Positions 42,684 to 53,713 are shown, counted from the first letter of the stretch. The stretch is DNA of 64,000 bases from Sulfuricurvum sp. PC08-66 (GCA_000830255.1 JQIT01000003.1:1-64000), one strand, 5' to 3'. Numbers and translations: made by a program. Notes: generated from the letters alone by a model not told the origin.

Positions 42684-43214
42684 TAGCCGCTCGACGCTAA
42701 GTCCCATCGCGCAGGACTCGAAGCCCTGCACCTCTACGATGTAGGGTTGGCAAAACCCCTCGACCATGCATGCTCCTGCTTTGCCTCTCCATGCGCCGCT
42801 TGCTAGATAGACATCAAGTGCCTCCATATCAAACGCCCCAAAGAGATAATCGGTACTCGAAATATCGATGATTTTTTTGTGCTTGTCATGGTAAATCATA
42901 CAGGTGATGATGGAGGTGACATTGCCGCTTTGGGTCATGAGGATGTTGCGTGCGTCATCGACGCATTTGGCTTTGCGCAGAATTTGACCTTGGCTGGTTA
43001 CCACCGTATCTGCCACCAAAAGCCCCATCTCCTCGATGCCGTATTGACGCATCGCGGCTTCGTATTTACCTACGGTCGCTTGGTAGACGAAATTTTTGGG
43101 AGTGGGAGCCGTGATGCGCTCCTCGTCGAAATCGACCTCACTCTGGATGAAATCGATATGTGCATCACGCAGAAGTTGCACACGTGTGACAGAGGTGGAG
43201 GCTAGACGAAGCAT
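42669..43214 (-). CDS. Maf/YceF-type nucleotide pyrophosphatase
   Basis: A 181-residue Maf-family protein (house-cleaning hydrolase of non-canonical nucleotides, or Z-ring/septum-related). The N-terminal LRLASTSVTRVQLLRDA motif, the VADTVVTSQGQILRKAK acidic loop and the C-terminal GKAGACMVEGFCQPYIVEV segment (where family members usually have GKAG-x-YAIQG) are recognised. Convergent with the histidine kinase. Confidence 0.88.
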   Translation of the reverse strand: MLRLASTSVTRVQLLRDAHIDFIQSEVDFDEERITAPTPKNFVYQATVGKYEAAMRQYGIEEMGLLVADTVVTSQGQILRKAKCVDDARNILMTQSGNVTSIITCMIYHDKHKKIIDISSTDYLFGAFDMEALDVYLASGAWRGKAGACMVEGFCQPYIVEVQGFESCAMGLSVERLLAFM

Positions 43215-43217
43215 CGC

Positions 43218-43715
43218 CTAAAACCCTCGTAAAATTCCACCTACAAAGAGCGCCACAAGTCCCAAGAAGATATTGACAGGGATGAAGATTTTGGCGATGG
43301 GTGCCAAAAGGGCTTTGGTCGTAGCCAAATCACCTGCGAGAAAAGCGCGCTGTGCACGGTTACGACGAATATAAATGAAGATAAAGATGATGGTCATGAT
43401 AGTCCAAATCGCCTCTTTGAAGTGCACCATACCGTACAAAAATCCACCGATGTTTTTGAATCCCAAGCCCATGCTCATAAGTACCGCTGTGACAATCAAA
43501 AGCACTATCATCGGGATAACAAGAGCGAAGAAATTTTTGAGTATTTCAAGCGTGCGCGCCAATCGCACCGTGGCATCCTCGATGTGTTGGAGTGCGGGGT
43601 GTACCGCAAAACGAATAGCTATCATTCCACCCACCCATACGATAGCGGACAAGACATGCAAGAAGAGAATAATGGCATCGTAACGCGCGAAAAAATCGGT
43701 CATGGTATCGCTCAT
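43218..43715 (-). CDS. CopD-like four-helix membrane protein
   Basis: A 165-residue protein with four membrane helices. The first contains [19 protein letters not shown], the His-Ala-Trp-x-Gly pattern of the CopD / DUF2269-like group, often haem- or copper-associated. The function is uncertain. Start overlaps the alaS stop by 4 bp (ATGA). Confidence 0.7.
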   Translation of the reverse strand: MSDTMTDFFARYDAIILFLHVLSAIVWVGGMIAIRFAVHPALQHIEDATVRLARTLEILKNFFALVIPMIVLLIVTAVLMSMGLGFKNIGGFLYGMVHFKEAIWTIMTIIFIFIYIRRNRAQRAFLAGDLATTKALLAPIAKIFIPVNIFLGLVALFVGGILRGF

Positions 43716-46273
43716 CCTAATACTCCTTGGATATATTCAAGTGCTTGAGTTTTTGCCGTAGGGAGCGCCGAAGCATCTTTGCCACCCGCTTGCGCAAAAT
43801 CAGCGCGACCACCACCGCCACCGCCCAAAATCGGAGCGATTACTTTTATCCAATCGCCCGCTTTTGCCTCACAATTTTTGATGCCTGCGGCGATAAGTAC
43901 CTTGTCCTCTTTGACTTGGAAGAGCATCGCGGCGACTTTCTCATGGGCGTTTTTGAGCTCATCGATACGCTCTTTGATATCGCCTGCGGTTATCTCCTCG
44001 ACGAAAATCATCACACCGTTGTGTAGCGTGCCTTCGATGGACTCTTTGGTAGCATTTTGGGCGGCGACCACTTCATTTTTGAGCTCTTTGATCTGCTCTT
44101 GGAGCTTTTTGATAGCTATCAGAGGCTCTGGGTTTTTGAGTGCGGCTTTGATAGACTCTAGCTCATGACGTTGTGCTTTGAGGTAGTTGTACGCCTCTTT
44201 GCCCACGACCGCCTCGATACGGCGTACCCCTGCGGAGACCCCAGACTCTTTGACGATGATGAACATTCCAATATCTGCGGTGTTGGAGACATGCGTCCCA
44301 CCGCACAGCTCAGTACTGGCATTCCCAAAACGTACAACGCGCACACTGTTGCCATATTTTTCACCGAACTGCGCCTTTGCGCCGCTCTTTTTGGCTTCTT
44401 CGATAGCCATCTCTTGCGTGTTTGCCTCGATAGCTTCGACGATGCGTGCATTGACGCGCTCCTCGATGATGGCAAGCTCATGTTCACTCAGCGCTTTGGG
44501 GTGTGAAAAGTCAAAGCGTAGACGTTTAGCATCGTTGGCAGAGCCTGCTTGAGCGATGTGAGAGCCTAGCTCCTCGAAAAGCACCGCGTGCAAAAGGTGC
44601 GTAGCGGAGTGGTGTTTGGCTATCTCAGCTCGTGCGCTATCGACGGTGGCGATGACACGATTGCCTGCGCGAAGGGTATCGATAGCTTTGACCTTGGAGA
44701 GGATAAGGTCGTGAAATTTTTGGGTATCGGTGACGATAGCTAGACCGTCAAGCACGCCTGTATCGCCGATTTGTCCCCCTGATTGCGCATAGAATGGCGT
44801 GCGCTCCAAGAGCACCCACCCTTCGTGCTGTGCATGAAGCTCATCGATGATGCGAAAATCGTCGCTCAAAATCGCCAACATTTTGCCTTCGGCTTTGGTG
44901 GTGGTGTAACCTACGAAGCTGTTTTTACCATATTTTTCCAAGAGCGCTTTGAAATCACCCTCGTTGATAGCGTCCCCTGAACCCTTCCATGCCGCTTTTG
45001 CACGTTTCTTTTGCTCCTGCATGAGGCGCTCAAAGGTATCGGTATCGATAGCGACATTTTTCTCTTTGAGCATATCTTCGGTCAGGTCAAGAGGGAAGCC
45101 ATAGGTGTCATAGAGTTTGAACGCCACCTCACCCGAAAAGGCGCCTTTGGTCTGTGCCAACTCTTCGTTAAACAGCGCAATCCCCGAAGCAATCGTGCGG
45201 TAAAAACGCTCCTCTTCAAGCAAAATTTGCGTTTTGATTGCGTCGCGTTTTTGTACCAAATAGCCGTAGGTACCGCGCATACCCTCGATAAGTGTATCGA
45301 CCAAGGTGTGCATGAAGGGCGCTTCAAGTCCTAGCAAATAGCCATGACGTACCGCGCGGCGTAGAATGCGACGAAGCACATAGCCTCGACCCTCACGGTC
45401 GAAAGTGACATCTTGGGCGAGCAAAAAGACGACGGTGCGAATATGGTCAGCGATGACGCGGTAGCTCGCCCCTTGCGCATAAACATAAGGTTTACCAGTG
45501 AGCTTTTCGACTGCATGAATGACAGGCATAAAAAGCTGTGTGTCGTAATTGGAGAGCTTGCCCTCATAAACCGCTGTGACACGCTCTAGCCCCATACCTG
45601 TATCGATAGAGGGCTTGGGAAGGGGGTGCAACACGCCCGCTTTGTCGCGCTCATACTGCATAAAGACGAGATTCCATATCTCCAAAAAGCGGTCGCCATC
45701 ACCGCCCATGTAGTCCTCAGGACCACTGAAATTATCAGCCCCTTGGTCGAAGAATATCTCACTACAAGGCCCACAAGGTCCCGTATCGCCCATTTGCCAG
45801 AAGTTATCTTTGTCCCCTAGGCGCATGATGCGCTCTTTGGCAACATGCTTTTGCCACAGCTCCTCTGCTTCATCGTCGCTTTCGTGTACCGTGACCCAAA
45901 GCTTATCGACTGGCAGTTTGAGCACTTGCGTCACAAACTCCCATGCATAGTCGATGGCTTGGACTTTGAAATAATCCCCGAACGAGAAGTTGCCCAACAT
46001 CTCAAAAAAGGTGTGGTGACGTGCGGTGTGCCCTACGTTCTCAAGGTCGTTGTGCTTGCCCCCTGCACGAATACAGGTTTGGCAGGTGGTCACTGTAGGA
46101 TTGGCAGGGACAGGTATCTCGCCTGTGAAGATAGATTTGAAAGGCACCATGCCTGCGTTGTTGAAAAGGAGTGTAGCATCGTCGGGAACGAGAGGAGCGG
46201 AAGCGATAACTTCGTGTCCTTTGGAGGCAAAAAAATCGAGGTAAGCTTGGCGTACATCCAATGGAGGTCTCAT
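43712..46273 (-). CDS. alaS: Alanyl-tRNA synthetase
   Basis: An 853-residue class II synthetase with the N-terminal [20 protein letters not shown], the aminoacylation motif 2 region ([20 protein letters not shown]), the editing-domain zinc motif [12 protein letters not shown] with the distant CGGTH, and the C-Ala glycine run GGGGGGR. Length is normal. Downstream is the CopD-like gene. Confidence 0.97.
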   Translation of the reverse strand: MRPPLDVRQAYLDFFASKGHEVIASAPLVPDDATLLFNNAGMVPFKSIFTGEIPVPANPTVTTCQTCIRAGGKHNDLENVGHTARHHTFFEMLGNFSFGDYFKVQAIDYAWEFVTQVLKLPVDKLWVTVHESDDEAEELWQKHVAKERIMRLGDKDNFWQMGDTGPCGPCSEIFFDQGADNFSGPEDYMGGDGDRFLEIWNLVFMQYERDKAGVLHPLPKPSIDTGMGLERVTAVYEGKLSNYDTQLFMPVIHAVEKLTGKPYVYAQGASYRVIADHIRTVVFLLAQDVTFDREGRGYVLRRILRRAVRHGYLLGLEAPFMHTLVDTLIEGMRGTYGYLVQKRDAIKTQILLEEERFYRTIASGIALFNEELAQTKGAFSGEVAFKLYDTYGFPLDLTEDMLKEKNVAIDTDTFERLMQEQKKRAKAAWKGSGDAINEGDFKALLEKYGKNSFVGYTTTKAEGKMLAILSDDFRIIDELHAQHEGWVLLERTPFYAQSGGQIGDTGVLDGLAIVTDTQKFHDLILSKVKAIDTLRAGNRVIATVDSARAEIAKHHSATHLLHAVLFEELGSHIAQAGSANDAKRLRFDFSHPKALSEHELAIIEERVNARIVEAIEANTQEMAIEEAKKSGAKAQFGEKYGNSVRVVRFGNASTELCGGTHVSNTADIGMFIIVKESGVSAGVRRIEAVVGKEAYNYLKAQRHELESIKAALKNPEPLIAIKKLQEQIKELKNEVVAAQNATKESIEGTLHNGVMIFVEEITAGDIKERIDELKNAHEKVAAMLFQVKEDKVLIAAGIKNCEAKAGDWIKVIAPILGGGGGGRADFAQAGGKDASALPTAKTQALEYIQGVLG

Positions 46274-46331
46274 AGAAAAGTCCGTTATAAAAAATTAGGC
46301 GATTCTATCCAAAGCGCCCTTAATGGACGAC

Positions 46332-47561
46332 TTAATGCTCTTCGAACCGCAATTGTGTAATAAAAAATTCACCTTTGGTCTGCGTCGTGTAGGTGTACCC
46401 CAAACGCTCGCTCAAACGCTCGATAATTTGCGTCCCTATCGAGGAGGAGAAGAGTTTGTCATCGTCATGCGTCGCGATAGTATTGACTATGGTCAAAGTG
46501 CGCTCTTGGGCATCGATGGTCACCTCGATGGTACTTTTGCTTTGGGCGTGGATAAAAATATTTTCAAAGATTGCCAAGAGCACTCTGCCTAGCGCTTTTT
46601 CGTGCGTATGAATCGTGAAACTCCCTTTGCGCACAGGTGTCATCATCAACTCTTTTTTCTCTACAATAGGACGAAAAGCGCTTTGCAACGTATCACACTG
46701 CATCAAAATATCCATCGAGACCTTTTTGGAGCGCATCTCCATCTCGATATTTTTCAAAAAAAGAAGCTCTTGCAAGCGCAACACTATCGTGTCGAGATCC
46801 TCTTGAGCCTCCTCGATAAAACGCGCCTTTTCATAAGAGTCTCGCTCTTTGTAGAGTCCCAAACGCGATTTGAGTATTGCCAAAGGTGTTTTGAGTTCGT
46901 GTGCCGCCTCTTTGAAAATATCGCGCTCTTTATTGCACAGCGCTTTGTTCTCATCCAAAAGCGTCACAATTGCATTTTGCAGTTGCGCTATCTCCAAACT
47001 CCCCTCACAAGAGGGCTTGACACCGTTTTGTGGGTCAAAGTCGTGACAAAATGCGACCAAACAGCGCATCGGTCTAAAGAGATGCAACAAATACCCAATC
47101 AACGTAATAACCATCAGTGTCGCGATAAGCGCAAAAGCGATAGTGATATAGAGCATATAGCGCGAAACGTCCCGCATTATGGGCGCGTCACTTGCCCAAA
47201 TATAGAGTACCGTTTCGCCTTCGATGGGGCGTGCTACGTAAATACTGTTTTTTTCAAAAGGAGGTGGCGTTTGTGTTACACGCATATCGAGTCCCTCATA
47301 GCGCGTAGCCATCGCCTGACTGTGGTAAACCTCTCGCATCATCAGCTCATGCATCAGATTTGTATCTTCGATATGCACCAAATCGTGATAGACAATATCC
47401 TCTGCCATCACCGCCAAGGAGCCACGCATTTGCTCGACCAACATCGTATAGTGTCTATCGACCACAATGGCGCCAATTGCCAAAAAGCTCGCCAGCAACA
47501 CGCCCACAAAAAAGAGGACAATTTTAAAAAGAAGCGTCTGTGTCAACGCACTATTTTTCAA
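46332..47561 (-). CDS. Sensor histidine kinase (two-component)
   Basis: A 409-residue kinase with two membrane helices (about 12-34 and 135-160) flanking a periplasmic sensor. The dimerisation/phosphorylation H-box has His221 in FKEAAHELKTPLAIL; the N box ENIFIHAQ is somewhat diverged, and the G2 region near the C-terminus is short (FSSSIGTQIIERLSERLG). It overlaps its response regulator by 11 bp. Signal unknown. Confidence 0.88.
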   Translation of the reverse strand: MKNSALTQTLLFKIVLFFVGVLLASFLAIGAIVVDRHYTMLVEQMRGSLAVMAEDIVYHDLVHIEDTNLMHELMMREVYHSQAMATRYEGLDMRVTQTPPPFEKNSIYVARPIEGETVLYIWASDAPIMRDVSRYMLYITIAFALIATLMVITLIGYLLHLFRPMRCLVAFCHDFDPQNGVKPSCEGSLEIAQLQNAIVTLLDENKALCNKERDIFKEAAHELKTPLAILKSRLGLYKERDSYEKARFIEEAQEDLDTIVLRLQELLFLKNIEMEMRSKKVSMDILMQCDTLQSAFRPIVEKKELMMTPVRKGSFTIHTHEKALGRVLLAIFENIFIHAQSKSTIEVTIDAQERTLTIVNTIATHDDDKLFSSSIGTQIIERLSERLGYTYTTQTKGEFFITQLRFEEH

Positions 47562-48207
47562 TCGTGTAGCCTCGCGTTTTGATGGTTTTGATGATATTTA
47601 CAGGGAGTTTTTTGCGGATATTTCCGATGGTAACATCGATAGTGTTAGAGGAGACATTTTCGGGGTTTTGGTAGACCGCATCCATGATGACCTCTTTGGG
47701 GATGATTTGCCCCATCTTGTGCAGGAGAAAAAAGAGTATCGCACTCTCTTTTTTGGAGAGGGCAATCTCTGTTTGCGCATAATAGATACGTTGCGAAGCC
47801 CAATCGAATTTGTACCCCTCGAACTCTGGTACTTCGGGTTGGGTGCGTCTCACGAGAGCATGGATACGCGCTTTTAGCTCATTGTTATCAAAAGGCTTGT
47901 CCATATAATCATCGGCGCCCAAGCTCAATCCATCGATTTTGTCCATACTGCTTCCGTAGGAGCTAATGACAATGACACCTGTTTGAAAATTTTTGTCTTT
48001 GATGGTTTTGATAAGTGTCATGCCCACATCGTCTCCATCGAGACTTCGGTCTAGCAAAACAATAGAGTAGTGGTACGCATCGATGTAGCTACGCGCCTCT
48101 TTAAAGGTGTGCACATAATCGCATTGAAACGTCTCCTCAAAATAGGAGACCAGAAGTTTACACAGGCGCTGATCGTCTTCTACAATAAGCATTCTCATGG
48201 CGGGCAT
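47551..48207 (-). CDS. OmpR-type response regulator
   Basis: A 218-residue regulator. The receiver has Asp53 in SIVLLDRSLDG, with acidic DD near the start (MLIVEDDQRL) and the conserved Lys in YMDKPFDNNEL. The winged helix (IALSKKESAILFFLLHKMGQ, IDVTIGNIRKKL, KTRGYTIEK) is typical. Three candidate ATGs lie at 48207, 48198 and 48192 without a clear ribosome-binding site; I give the longest. It sits directly behind infA, where ribosomal genes rpmJ-rpsM usually continue. Confidence 0.88.
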   Translation of the reverse strand: MPAMRMLIVEDDQRLCKLLVSYFEETFQCDYVHTFKEARSYIDAYHYSIVLLDRSLDGDDVGMTLIKTIKDKNFQTGVIVISSYGSSMDKIDGLSLGADDYMDKPFDNNELKARIHALVRRTQPEVPEFEGYKFDWASQRIYYAQTEIALSKKESAILFFLLHKMGQIIPKEVIMDAVYQNPENVSSNTIDVTIGNIRKKLPVNIIKTIKTRGYTIEK

Positions 48208-48239
48208 GATAGCGCTAGAAGGTTTAAAAAGCGCTCAGA

Positions 48240-48458
48240 TTATTTATAACGGTAGGTTATGCGTCCCTTGTCTAAGCTGTACGGAGTGAGTTCGATTTTG
48301 ACCTTGTCACCAGGCAAAATTTTGATGTAGTGCATACGCATCTTGCCTGCGATATGACACAAAATTACATGCCCATTGGGCAACTCTACACGAAACGTAG
48401 CATTAGGCAGTGCCTCTACTATTTTTCCATCGACTTCAATTACGTCTGCTTTTCCCAT
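48240..48458 (-). CDS. infA: Translation initiation factor IF-1
   Basis: A 72-residue S1-like OB-fold protein ([20 protein letters not shown], then [19 protein letters not shown]). It binds the A site of the 30S subunit during initiation. Normal length; last gene of the spc-type cluster here. Confidence 0.97.
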   Translation of the reverse strand: MGKADVIEVDGKIVEALPNATFRVELPNGHVILCHIAGKMRMHYIKILPGDKVKIELTPYSLDKGRITYRYK

Positions 48459-48467
48459 ATTTGCCTC

Positions 48468-49226
48468 TCACACTTTTGATAAGATTTGCGCACGGCCATC
48501 AATCACCGCCACAGTATGTTCATAGTGGCTTCCACGCTTGCCATCCACACTTACTACGTCCCACTTGTTGTCCAAAATTTTTGGCTCTGATTCAATTTGG
48601 CATATCATAGGCTCGATACAAAAAACCATCCCATTTTTGATTTTTGGACCCTGTTTTGGGTTGCTGCCCTCAAAATAGTTGGGAATCTCTGGCTCTTCGT
48701 GCGGCTTGCGCCCTATGCCATGTCCACAAAATTTGCGTAATGGCATAAAACCTTGCGCATGAATAAACTTCTCGATTTCGTAGCTTAGCTCTTTGAAGCG
48801 CATCTCTGGCTTGATAATAGAGATAGCAAAATCGAGTGTATCTTTGGCGCATGCGATAAGCTTTTTGTCCGCGGCACTAATCGCACCCACACCCACAGTA
48901 ATGGCGGCATCTCCATACCATCCCTTGTACTGTGTACCAATGTCGAATCCCACAATATCACCCTCTTTGAGCGTATAGCTTGTGGGAATCCCATGAATAA
49001 TCACTTCGTTGACAGAGGTACAAACAGCATTGGGAAAGCCATAAAGGCCTTTGAAGGAGGGAGTCGCACCGCGTGAGCGAATATGTGCCTCAGCAATAGC
49101 ATCGAGCTCTTTGAGCGTCACACCAGGCTTTGTCGCATCGGCTAGCATCTCTAGCGCTTCTGCGACAATCTGGTTTGCAATGCGAAGTTGTTCTATCTCT
49201 TGCGGCTTGCGTAGCGCTATGGCCAT
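48468..49226 (-). CDS. map: Methionine aminopeptidase, type I
   Basis: A 252-residue metallopeptidase that removes the initiator methionine. Metal ligands are visible: Asp in VGFDIGTQYK and in YGDAAITVGV, His in GHGIGRKPHEEPE, and Glu in FCIEPMI and later in HYEHTVAVID. It lies between secY and infA, as in other Campylobacterota. Confidence 0.97.
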   Translation of the reverse strand: MAIALRKPQEIEQLRIANQIVAEALEMLADATKPGVTLKELDAIAEAHIRSRGATPSFKGLYGFPNAVCTSVNEVIIHGIPTSYTLKEGDIVGFDIGTQYKGWYGDAAITVGVGAISAADKKLIACAKDTLDFAISIIKPEMRFKELSYEIEKFIHAQGFMPLRKFCGHGIGRKPHEEPEIPNYFEGSNPKQGPKIKNGMVFCIEPMICQIESEPKILDNKWDVVSVDGKRGSHYEHTVAVIDGRAQILSKV

Positions 49227-49231
49227 TAAAA

Positions 49232-50488
49232 CTACAGACCTGTGGCGCTAAGCGTATCGTATTTGCTTTGGTACTGTTGCGCTTCGATTTTGCGCATCGT
49301 GTCCAAAGCAACTTGTACAACGATAAGTACCGCTGTACCACCAAAGGCAAAAGGAACACCCATGGTTTTGACCAAAACCCATGGCAACGTTGCCACAAGT
49401 CCAAGATAAATTGCACCCGTAAAGGTAAGACGGCTAGCTACCTCATTGAGGTAATCAGAGGTGCTTGTACCAGGACGAACACCAGGGATAAAGCCCCCTT
49501 TTTTCTTCAAATTTTCAGCTATATCTTTTGCATTAAAGGCAATTGAGGTGTAAAAATAGGCAAAAAAGACAACAAAGACAAAGGTAAAGAGGTTAAACCC
49601 ATACCCGTTTGGATTGAGAAAATCGGCAAACATTTTGGCAATTTCATTGGTGCTTGATTGCAACAACGTAATAGGGAACATCAACAATGCCGAGGCAAAG
49701 ATAACAGGAATAACACCTGATAAGTTGACCTTAACAGGGATGTAGTTCATGACACGACGACTTTGGTTTTGCATAATCACTTTTTTGGCGTAGGTCACGG
49801 GGATACGACGCTCACCCAACTCTACGTAGATAATGACCAAAACAGTCGCAATAATGACGACCAAAATAGCAATCAATACCAATGGATTGAGCGCATTTTC
49901 GTTCATCAATTTAATCGACTGTGCAAACGCCGAAGGAATTGCCGAAACAATCCCCGCGAAGATGATAAGCGAAATACCGTTACCGATACCACGTTGGGTA
50001 ATTTGCTCACCAATCCACATCAACAACATCGTACCTGCAAGCATCGAGACCGTAGAGATCAAAACAAACGTATTGAAATTTTCGACCAAGATTGCATTGG
50101 CGCCTGTCATGCTTTGCAGACCAATCGAGACGAAAACAGCTTGCACCAAGGTAATAGCAATCGTCGCATAGCGAATGATTTGCATATACTTGACCATGCC
50201 GTCGCGCTCTTTTTTCATCTGACCCAATGCAGGGAACGTAGCTGCCAAGACTTCCATAATAATCGATGCCGTAATGTAGGGCATAATCCCCAAGGAGATA
50301 ATACTCAAACGCTCAACGGCATTACCGCTGAACATGTTATACAGACCTAAGGCGTTATTGGCATTCTCTTTGAAAAACTGCTCCAATACCGATACATCGA
50401 TACCTGGAACCGTCACATACGCAAGAATTCTGTACACCAGCAAAAACCCTAAGGTGATGAGGATTTTGCTCACAAGAGGATTACTCAT
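49232..50488 (-). CDS. secY: Protein translocase subunit SecY
   Basis: A 418-residue membrane protein with ten helices forming the Sec channel. Signatures include YRILAYVTVPGIDV, the plug/TM2 region ITASIIMEVLAATFP, the MWIGEQITQRGIGNG segment and the C-terminal YPNG-like and KGGFIPGVRPGTSTSDYL loop. It follows rplO by 3 bp. Confidence 0.97.
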   Translation of the reverse strand: MSNPLVSKILITLGFLLVYRILAYVTVPGIDVSVLEQFFKENANNALGLYNMFSGNAVERLSIISLGIMPYITASIIMEVLAATFPALGQMKKERDGMVKYMQIIRYATIAITLVQAVFVSIGLQSMTGANAILVENFNTFVLISTVSMLAGTMLLMWIGEQITQRGIGNGISLIIFAGIVSAIPSAFAQSIKLMNENALNPLVLIAILVVIIATVLVIIYVELGERRIPVTYAKKVIMQNQSRRVMNYIPVKVNLSGVIPVIFASALLMFPITLLQSSTNEIAKMFADFLNPNGYGFNLFTFVFVVFFAYFYTSIAFNAKDIAENLKKKGGFIPGVRPGTSTSDYLNEVASRLTFTGAIYLGLVATLPWVLVKTMGVPFAFGGTAVLIVVQVALDTMRKIEAQQYQSKYDTLSATGL

Positions 50489-50491
50489 CGT

Positions 50492-50893
50492 CTATTTTCC
50501 AGCAGTTGTGGTGATATTAGCATCTTTGATTTTGGAAGCGAGTGCTGCTGCACTACTACCGATAAGTTTGATACGCTCAACACTGTTAGCAAATTTGTGC
50601 ACGGTGTGAAGTGTCTCAAAAGAGATTTCACTCAATTGCGCTACTGCTGTAATACGGTCTACATTGATGATGTAGGGTTTTGTATTTTGAACGTTAAAAC
50701 CGATTTTTGGCAAACGACGCGCCAAAGGTGTTTGACCACCTTCGAAGTTACGTTTGCGTTTGCTTCCTGAACGCGCAGTTTGGCCTTTGCCACCACGCGT
50801 TGCAGTTTTGCCCATACCTGAGCCTTGTCCACGACCTACACGTTTGCGTGAGTGTGTACTGCCATCAGCGGGAGATAAATTTTCTAGTGCCAT
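50492..50893 (-). CDS. rplO: 50S ribosomal protein L15
   Basis: A 133-residue 50S protein. The glycine/arginine-rich loop [20 protein letters not shown] and [17 protein letters not shown] are diagnostic. It follows rpsE by 3 bp; no rpmD (L30) lies between them, as in other Campylobacterota. Confidence 0.97.
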   Translation of the reverse strand: MALENLSPADGSTHSRKRVGRGQGSGMGKTATRGGKGQTARSGSKRKRNFEGGQTPLARRLPKIGFNVQNTKPYIINVDRITAVAQLSEISFETLHTVHKFANSVERIKLIGSSAAALASKIKDANITTTAGK

Positions 50894-50896
50894 TGC

Positions 50897-51340
50897 TTAT
50901 CCTTTGATACGGCTAAGTGCTTCGATTGTTGCTCGAACCACAGTTGCCGGATTGTTTGAACCCAAAGATTTGGTCAAAATGTCTTGGATACCTGCAAGCT
51001 CCAAAACAGGACGTGTAGCCCCACCCGCGATAACACCCGTACCTGCAGAGGCAGGTTTGAGCAAGATACGACTTGCGTTGTATTTGTGCTCGATATCGTG
51101 TGCAATCGTAGTCCCTTTGATTTTGACATCTACAAGGTTTTTAAATGCGTTGTCCACTGCTTTACGAATAGCATCAGGAACCTCTTTGGCTTTACCAAAA
51201 CCAAAGCCGACCGTACCGTTTTTATTTCCAACTACAATCAATGCAGTAAAGCGAAAACGACGTCCACCTTTGACAACTTTGGTTACACGACCAATGTTTA
51301 CAATCGCTTCTTCAAACTCTTCTCTGTTAATTTCTCTCAT
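50897..51340 (-). CDS. rpsE: 30S ribosomal protein S5
   Basis: A 147-residue 30S protein important for decoding fidelity. It shows the [20 protein letters not shown] start, [19 protein letters not shown] and the [19 protein letters not shown] loop. Normal length for this group (shorter than E. coli). Confidence 0.97.
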   Translation of the reverse strand: MREINREEFEEAIVNIGRVTKVVKGGRRFRFTALIVVGNKNGTVGFGFGKAKEVPDAIRKAVDNAFKNLVDVKIKGTTIAHDIEHKYNASRILLKPASAGTGVIAGGATRPVLELAGIQDILTKSLGSNNPATVVRATIEALSRIKG

Positions 51341-51348
51341 CGTCGGCC

Positions 51349-51705
51349 TTAAAACTTGATTTCATTTGAACGTAGTGCTTCACCAAAGGCTGCAACTACG
51401 CCATGATACTCGTATCCATTGCGATCGAACACGATTGCAGAGATACCCTTCTCTTTGAGTCGTGTAGCAAACGTAGCAGCCATTTTTGTGGCGCTCTCAA
51501 TGTTTGCACTAAGGCCCTCTTTTTTGCCATCGATAGCCGCTAGCGTAACACTAAGAGTGTCATCGATAGCTTGCGCAGTCAAATAGCGATTAGAGCGGAA
51601 AAGCGTCACACGGGGTTTTACCGCAGTTCCAGCGATTTTGGATCGAATACGCAACTTGCGCTTTTGGCGCGTTTGAATTTTTTTCTTGATTACATTTGCA
51701 TTCAT
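51349..51705 (-). CDS. rplR: 50S ribosomal protein L18
   Basis: A 118-residue 5S-rRNA-binding protein: basic N-terminus ([20 protein letters not shown]), LTAQAIDD, and the C-terminal [20 protein letters not shown]. Confidence 0.96.
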   Translation of the reverse strand: MNANVIKKKIQTRQKRKLRIRSKIAGTAVKPRVTLFRSNRYLTAQAIDDTLSVTLAAIDGKKEGLSANIESATKMAATFATRLKEKGISAIVFDRNGYEYHGVVAAFGEALRSNEIKF

Positions 51706-51718
51706 ATTCTCATCCTAC

Positions 51719-52255
51719 CTATTTTTTCGATGTCTTGCCGGCTTTGCGCAAAATACGCTCAGCGACATATTTGACACCTTTGCCTTTGTATGGTTCAGGT
51801 GGGCGGAAAGAGCGAATCTCTGAAGCAACTTGACCTACTTGGTGTTTGTCAGCGCCTTTTACAGAGATGACGTTTTTCTCAACAGAGATTTCAAGACCCT
51901 CAGGAATAGGGAAGTTGATATCGTGTGAAAAACCCAACTGAAGATTCAAAATTTTGCCGTTGACCGCTGCACGGTAACCAACACCATTGATTTCCAAATC
52001 TTTTTTGAACCCTTGCGTCAAACCAGTCACAGCGTTTTGTGCCAATGCGCGGTAGGTTCCCCAAAATGCTCTATCCTCTTTTGTATCACTCTTTTTAGAA
52101 AAAACGAGTGAACCCTCTTCTAGTGCTACTAGAACATTCTCTTTGGTATCGACAACTTGTTGTTTGTTACCGCTTTTGAATGTAATGACGCCTGCATCGA
52201 CTTTTACCTCGACCCCTTTTGGGATGACTACAGGTCTTTTACCAATTCTCGACAT
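51719..52255 (-). CDS. rplF: 50S ribosomal protein L6
   Basis: A 178-residue protein: [19 protein letters not shown] at the start and the C-terminal second domain motif [21 protein letters not shown]. Binds near the sarcin-ricin loop. Confidence 0.97.
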   Translation of the reverse strand: MSRIGKRPVVIPKGVEVKVDAGVITFKSGNKQQVVDTKENVLVALEEGSLVFSKKSDTKEDRAFWGTYRALAQNAVTGLTQGFKKDLEINGVGYRAAVNGKILNLQLGFSHDINFPIPEGLEISVEKNVISVKGADKHQVGQVASEIRSFRPPEPYKGKGVKYVAERILRKAGKTSKK

Positions 52256-52267
52256 GCTTAGCTCCTC

Positions 52268-52666
52268 CTACCAAATCGTACAAAGGACTTCGCCGCCCAC
52301 GCCAAGCTTGAATGCTTCGTCATTGGGTAACACGCCTTTGGACGTACTTACGATAATTGTGCCATAACCATTTTTGAAAGTTTTGATTTCATTTGATGGT
52401 TTATAGACACGACGACCAGGTTTTGATACACGTGTCACTTCATTGATGACGCGATCACCTTTGTCTGTATATTTCAACACAACATTAATTGTTTTTTTGT
52501 TGTTGGTTCCATCGACAACGTTGTAGCTATCGATATACCCTTTCTCTTGCAAAATTCTTACAATTGCCTCAACCATTTTTGAGTGCAAAAGGTTTGCAAC
52601 TTCCAATTTACGCATTGAGGCGTTACGAATACGCGTCAATGAGTCCGATACCAAGTCATTAATCAT
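52268..52666 (-). CDS. rpsH: 30S ribosomal protein S8
   Basis: A 132-residue 16S-rRNA-binding protein ([18 protein letters not shown] at the start, [17 protein letters not shown] near the end). In E. coli S8 represses the spc operon. Unlike its neighbours it is separated from the upstream gene rpsN by an 81-bp gap. Confidence 0.97.
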   Translation of the reverse strand: MINDLVSDSLTRIRNASMRKLEVANLLHSKMVEAIVRILQEKGYIDSYNVVDGTNNKKTINVVLKYTDKGDRVINEVTRVSKPGRRVYKPSNEIKTFKNGYGTIIVSTSKGVLPNDEAFKLGVGGEVLCTIW

Positions 52667-52747
52667 TATTTTTCCTTATTTGCTAATTATTAGGAGTATC
52701 CACTGGTAGACCCTACTACAAAGGGCGAACCCCTCGAAGCGGAGAGA
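52667..52747. other. 81-bp gap inside the ribosomal operon
   Basis: This is the only wide gap in the S10-spc cluster. On the transcript strand it contains AGGGGTTCGCCCT, a short GC stem, and an AT-rich tract with AATAATTAG before rpsH. I see no gene in it. It could hold an internal promoter, a processing site or a translational control structure. Confidence 0.35.
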
Positions 52748-52933
52748 TTACCAAGAAGACTTTCTAACACCTGGGAGTAATCCCTCGTTTGCCATCTTGC
52801 GAAAACAGACACGACAGAGTTTGAAATCGCTCAACACTGAGTGCGGACGACCACAAACTTGACAACGTGTATACCCACGAACTTTAAACTTAGGCGTTTT
52901 GTTCGCCTTATTGATCATCGATTTCTTAGCCAT
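52748..52933 (-). CDS. rpsN: 30S ribosomal protein S14, zinc-binding type
   Basis: A 61-residue short S14 with two CxxC pairs (CQVCGRPHS and CRVCFRKM) that hold zinc, unlike the long zinc-free E. coli form. Overlaps rplE by 8 bp. Confidence 0.96.
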   Translation of the reverse strand: MAKKSMINKANKTPKFKVRGYTRCQVCGRPHSVLSDFKLCRVCFRKMANEGLLPGVRKSSW

Positions 52934-53480
52934 CTATTCGTCCTTTTGTAAAGGGCATACCCATCATCTCAAGAAGTTTAAACGCTTCAGCGTCACTCTT
53001 GGCTGTTGTAACCATCGTAATGTTCATACCATGAATTTGAATAATATCATCGTAATTTACTTCAGGGAAAATGAGTTGCTCATCCAAACCGAAGTTGAAG
53101 TTACCACGACCATCAAAACCTTTGCGGTTAATACCACGGAAGTCTTTGGTACGAGGCAAAGAGATAGAGACCAATTTGTCGAAGAAATCGTACATACGGT
53201 CACCACGTAGGGTTACTTTAACACCTGTAGGCATACCTTCACGTACTTTGAAGCCTGCTACAGATTTGCGTGATTCGATGATAACCGCTCGTTGTCCAGA
53301 GATATTGGAGATAGTATCTGCAATATTTTGGATAAGTTTGGCATCTTTCATCGCAAAACCTGTACCCACGCTGATAACGATTTTTTCCAATGAAGGAATA
53401 AGATTGGGGTTTTTAAGACCCAATTGCGTTTGCAATGCAGGTTTAATGACCTCATTGAATTTAGTGCGCAAACGTGCCAT
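52926..53480 (-). CDS. rplE: 50S ribosomal protein L5
   Basis: A 184-residue 5S-rRNA-binding protein: [25 protein letters not shown]-like [20 protein letters not shown], and [20 protein letters not shown] at the end. Confidence 0.97.
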   Translation of the reverse strand: MARLRTKFNEVIKPALQTQLGLKNPNLIPSLEKIVISVGTGFAMKDAKLIQNIADTISNISGQRAVIIESRKSVAGFKVREGMPTGVKVTLRGDRMYDFFDKLVSISLPRTKDFRGINRKGFDGRGNFNFGLDEQLIFPEVNYDDIIQIHGMNITMVTTAKSDAEAFKLLEMMGMPFTKGRIDG

Positions 53481-53713
53481 TATGCAACCTCCACTTTACG
53501 TACATTGGAGATATCCATTGGCATCTCTTTATTATCGTGACCACCTTTGGGGTTGTTGTCGCTAGGTTTAATCGCTTTTTTTGCGACTTTGCATCCTGCA
53601 ACAATCACTTGACCTTTTGCTGGAAGTACTTGAAGTACCTCACCTTTTTTGCCTTTATCGGCACCAGTGATGACCTCTACGGTATCACCTTTTTTGATTT
53701 TGAACTTTGGCAT
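53480..53713 (-). CDS. rplX: 50S ribosomal protein L24
   Basis: A 77-residue KOW-domain protein ([20 protein letters not shown]). One base overlaps with rplE and with rplN. Confidence 0.96.
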   Translation of the reverse strand: MPKFKIKKGDTVEVITGADKGKKGEVLQVLPAKGQVIVAGCKVAKKAIKPSDNNPKGGHDNKEMPMDISNVRKVEVA

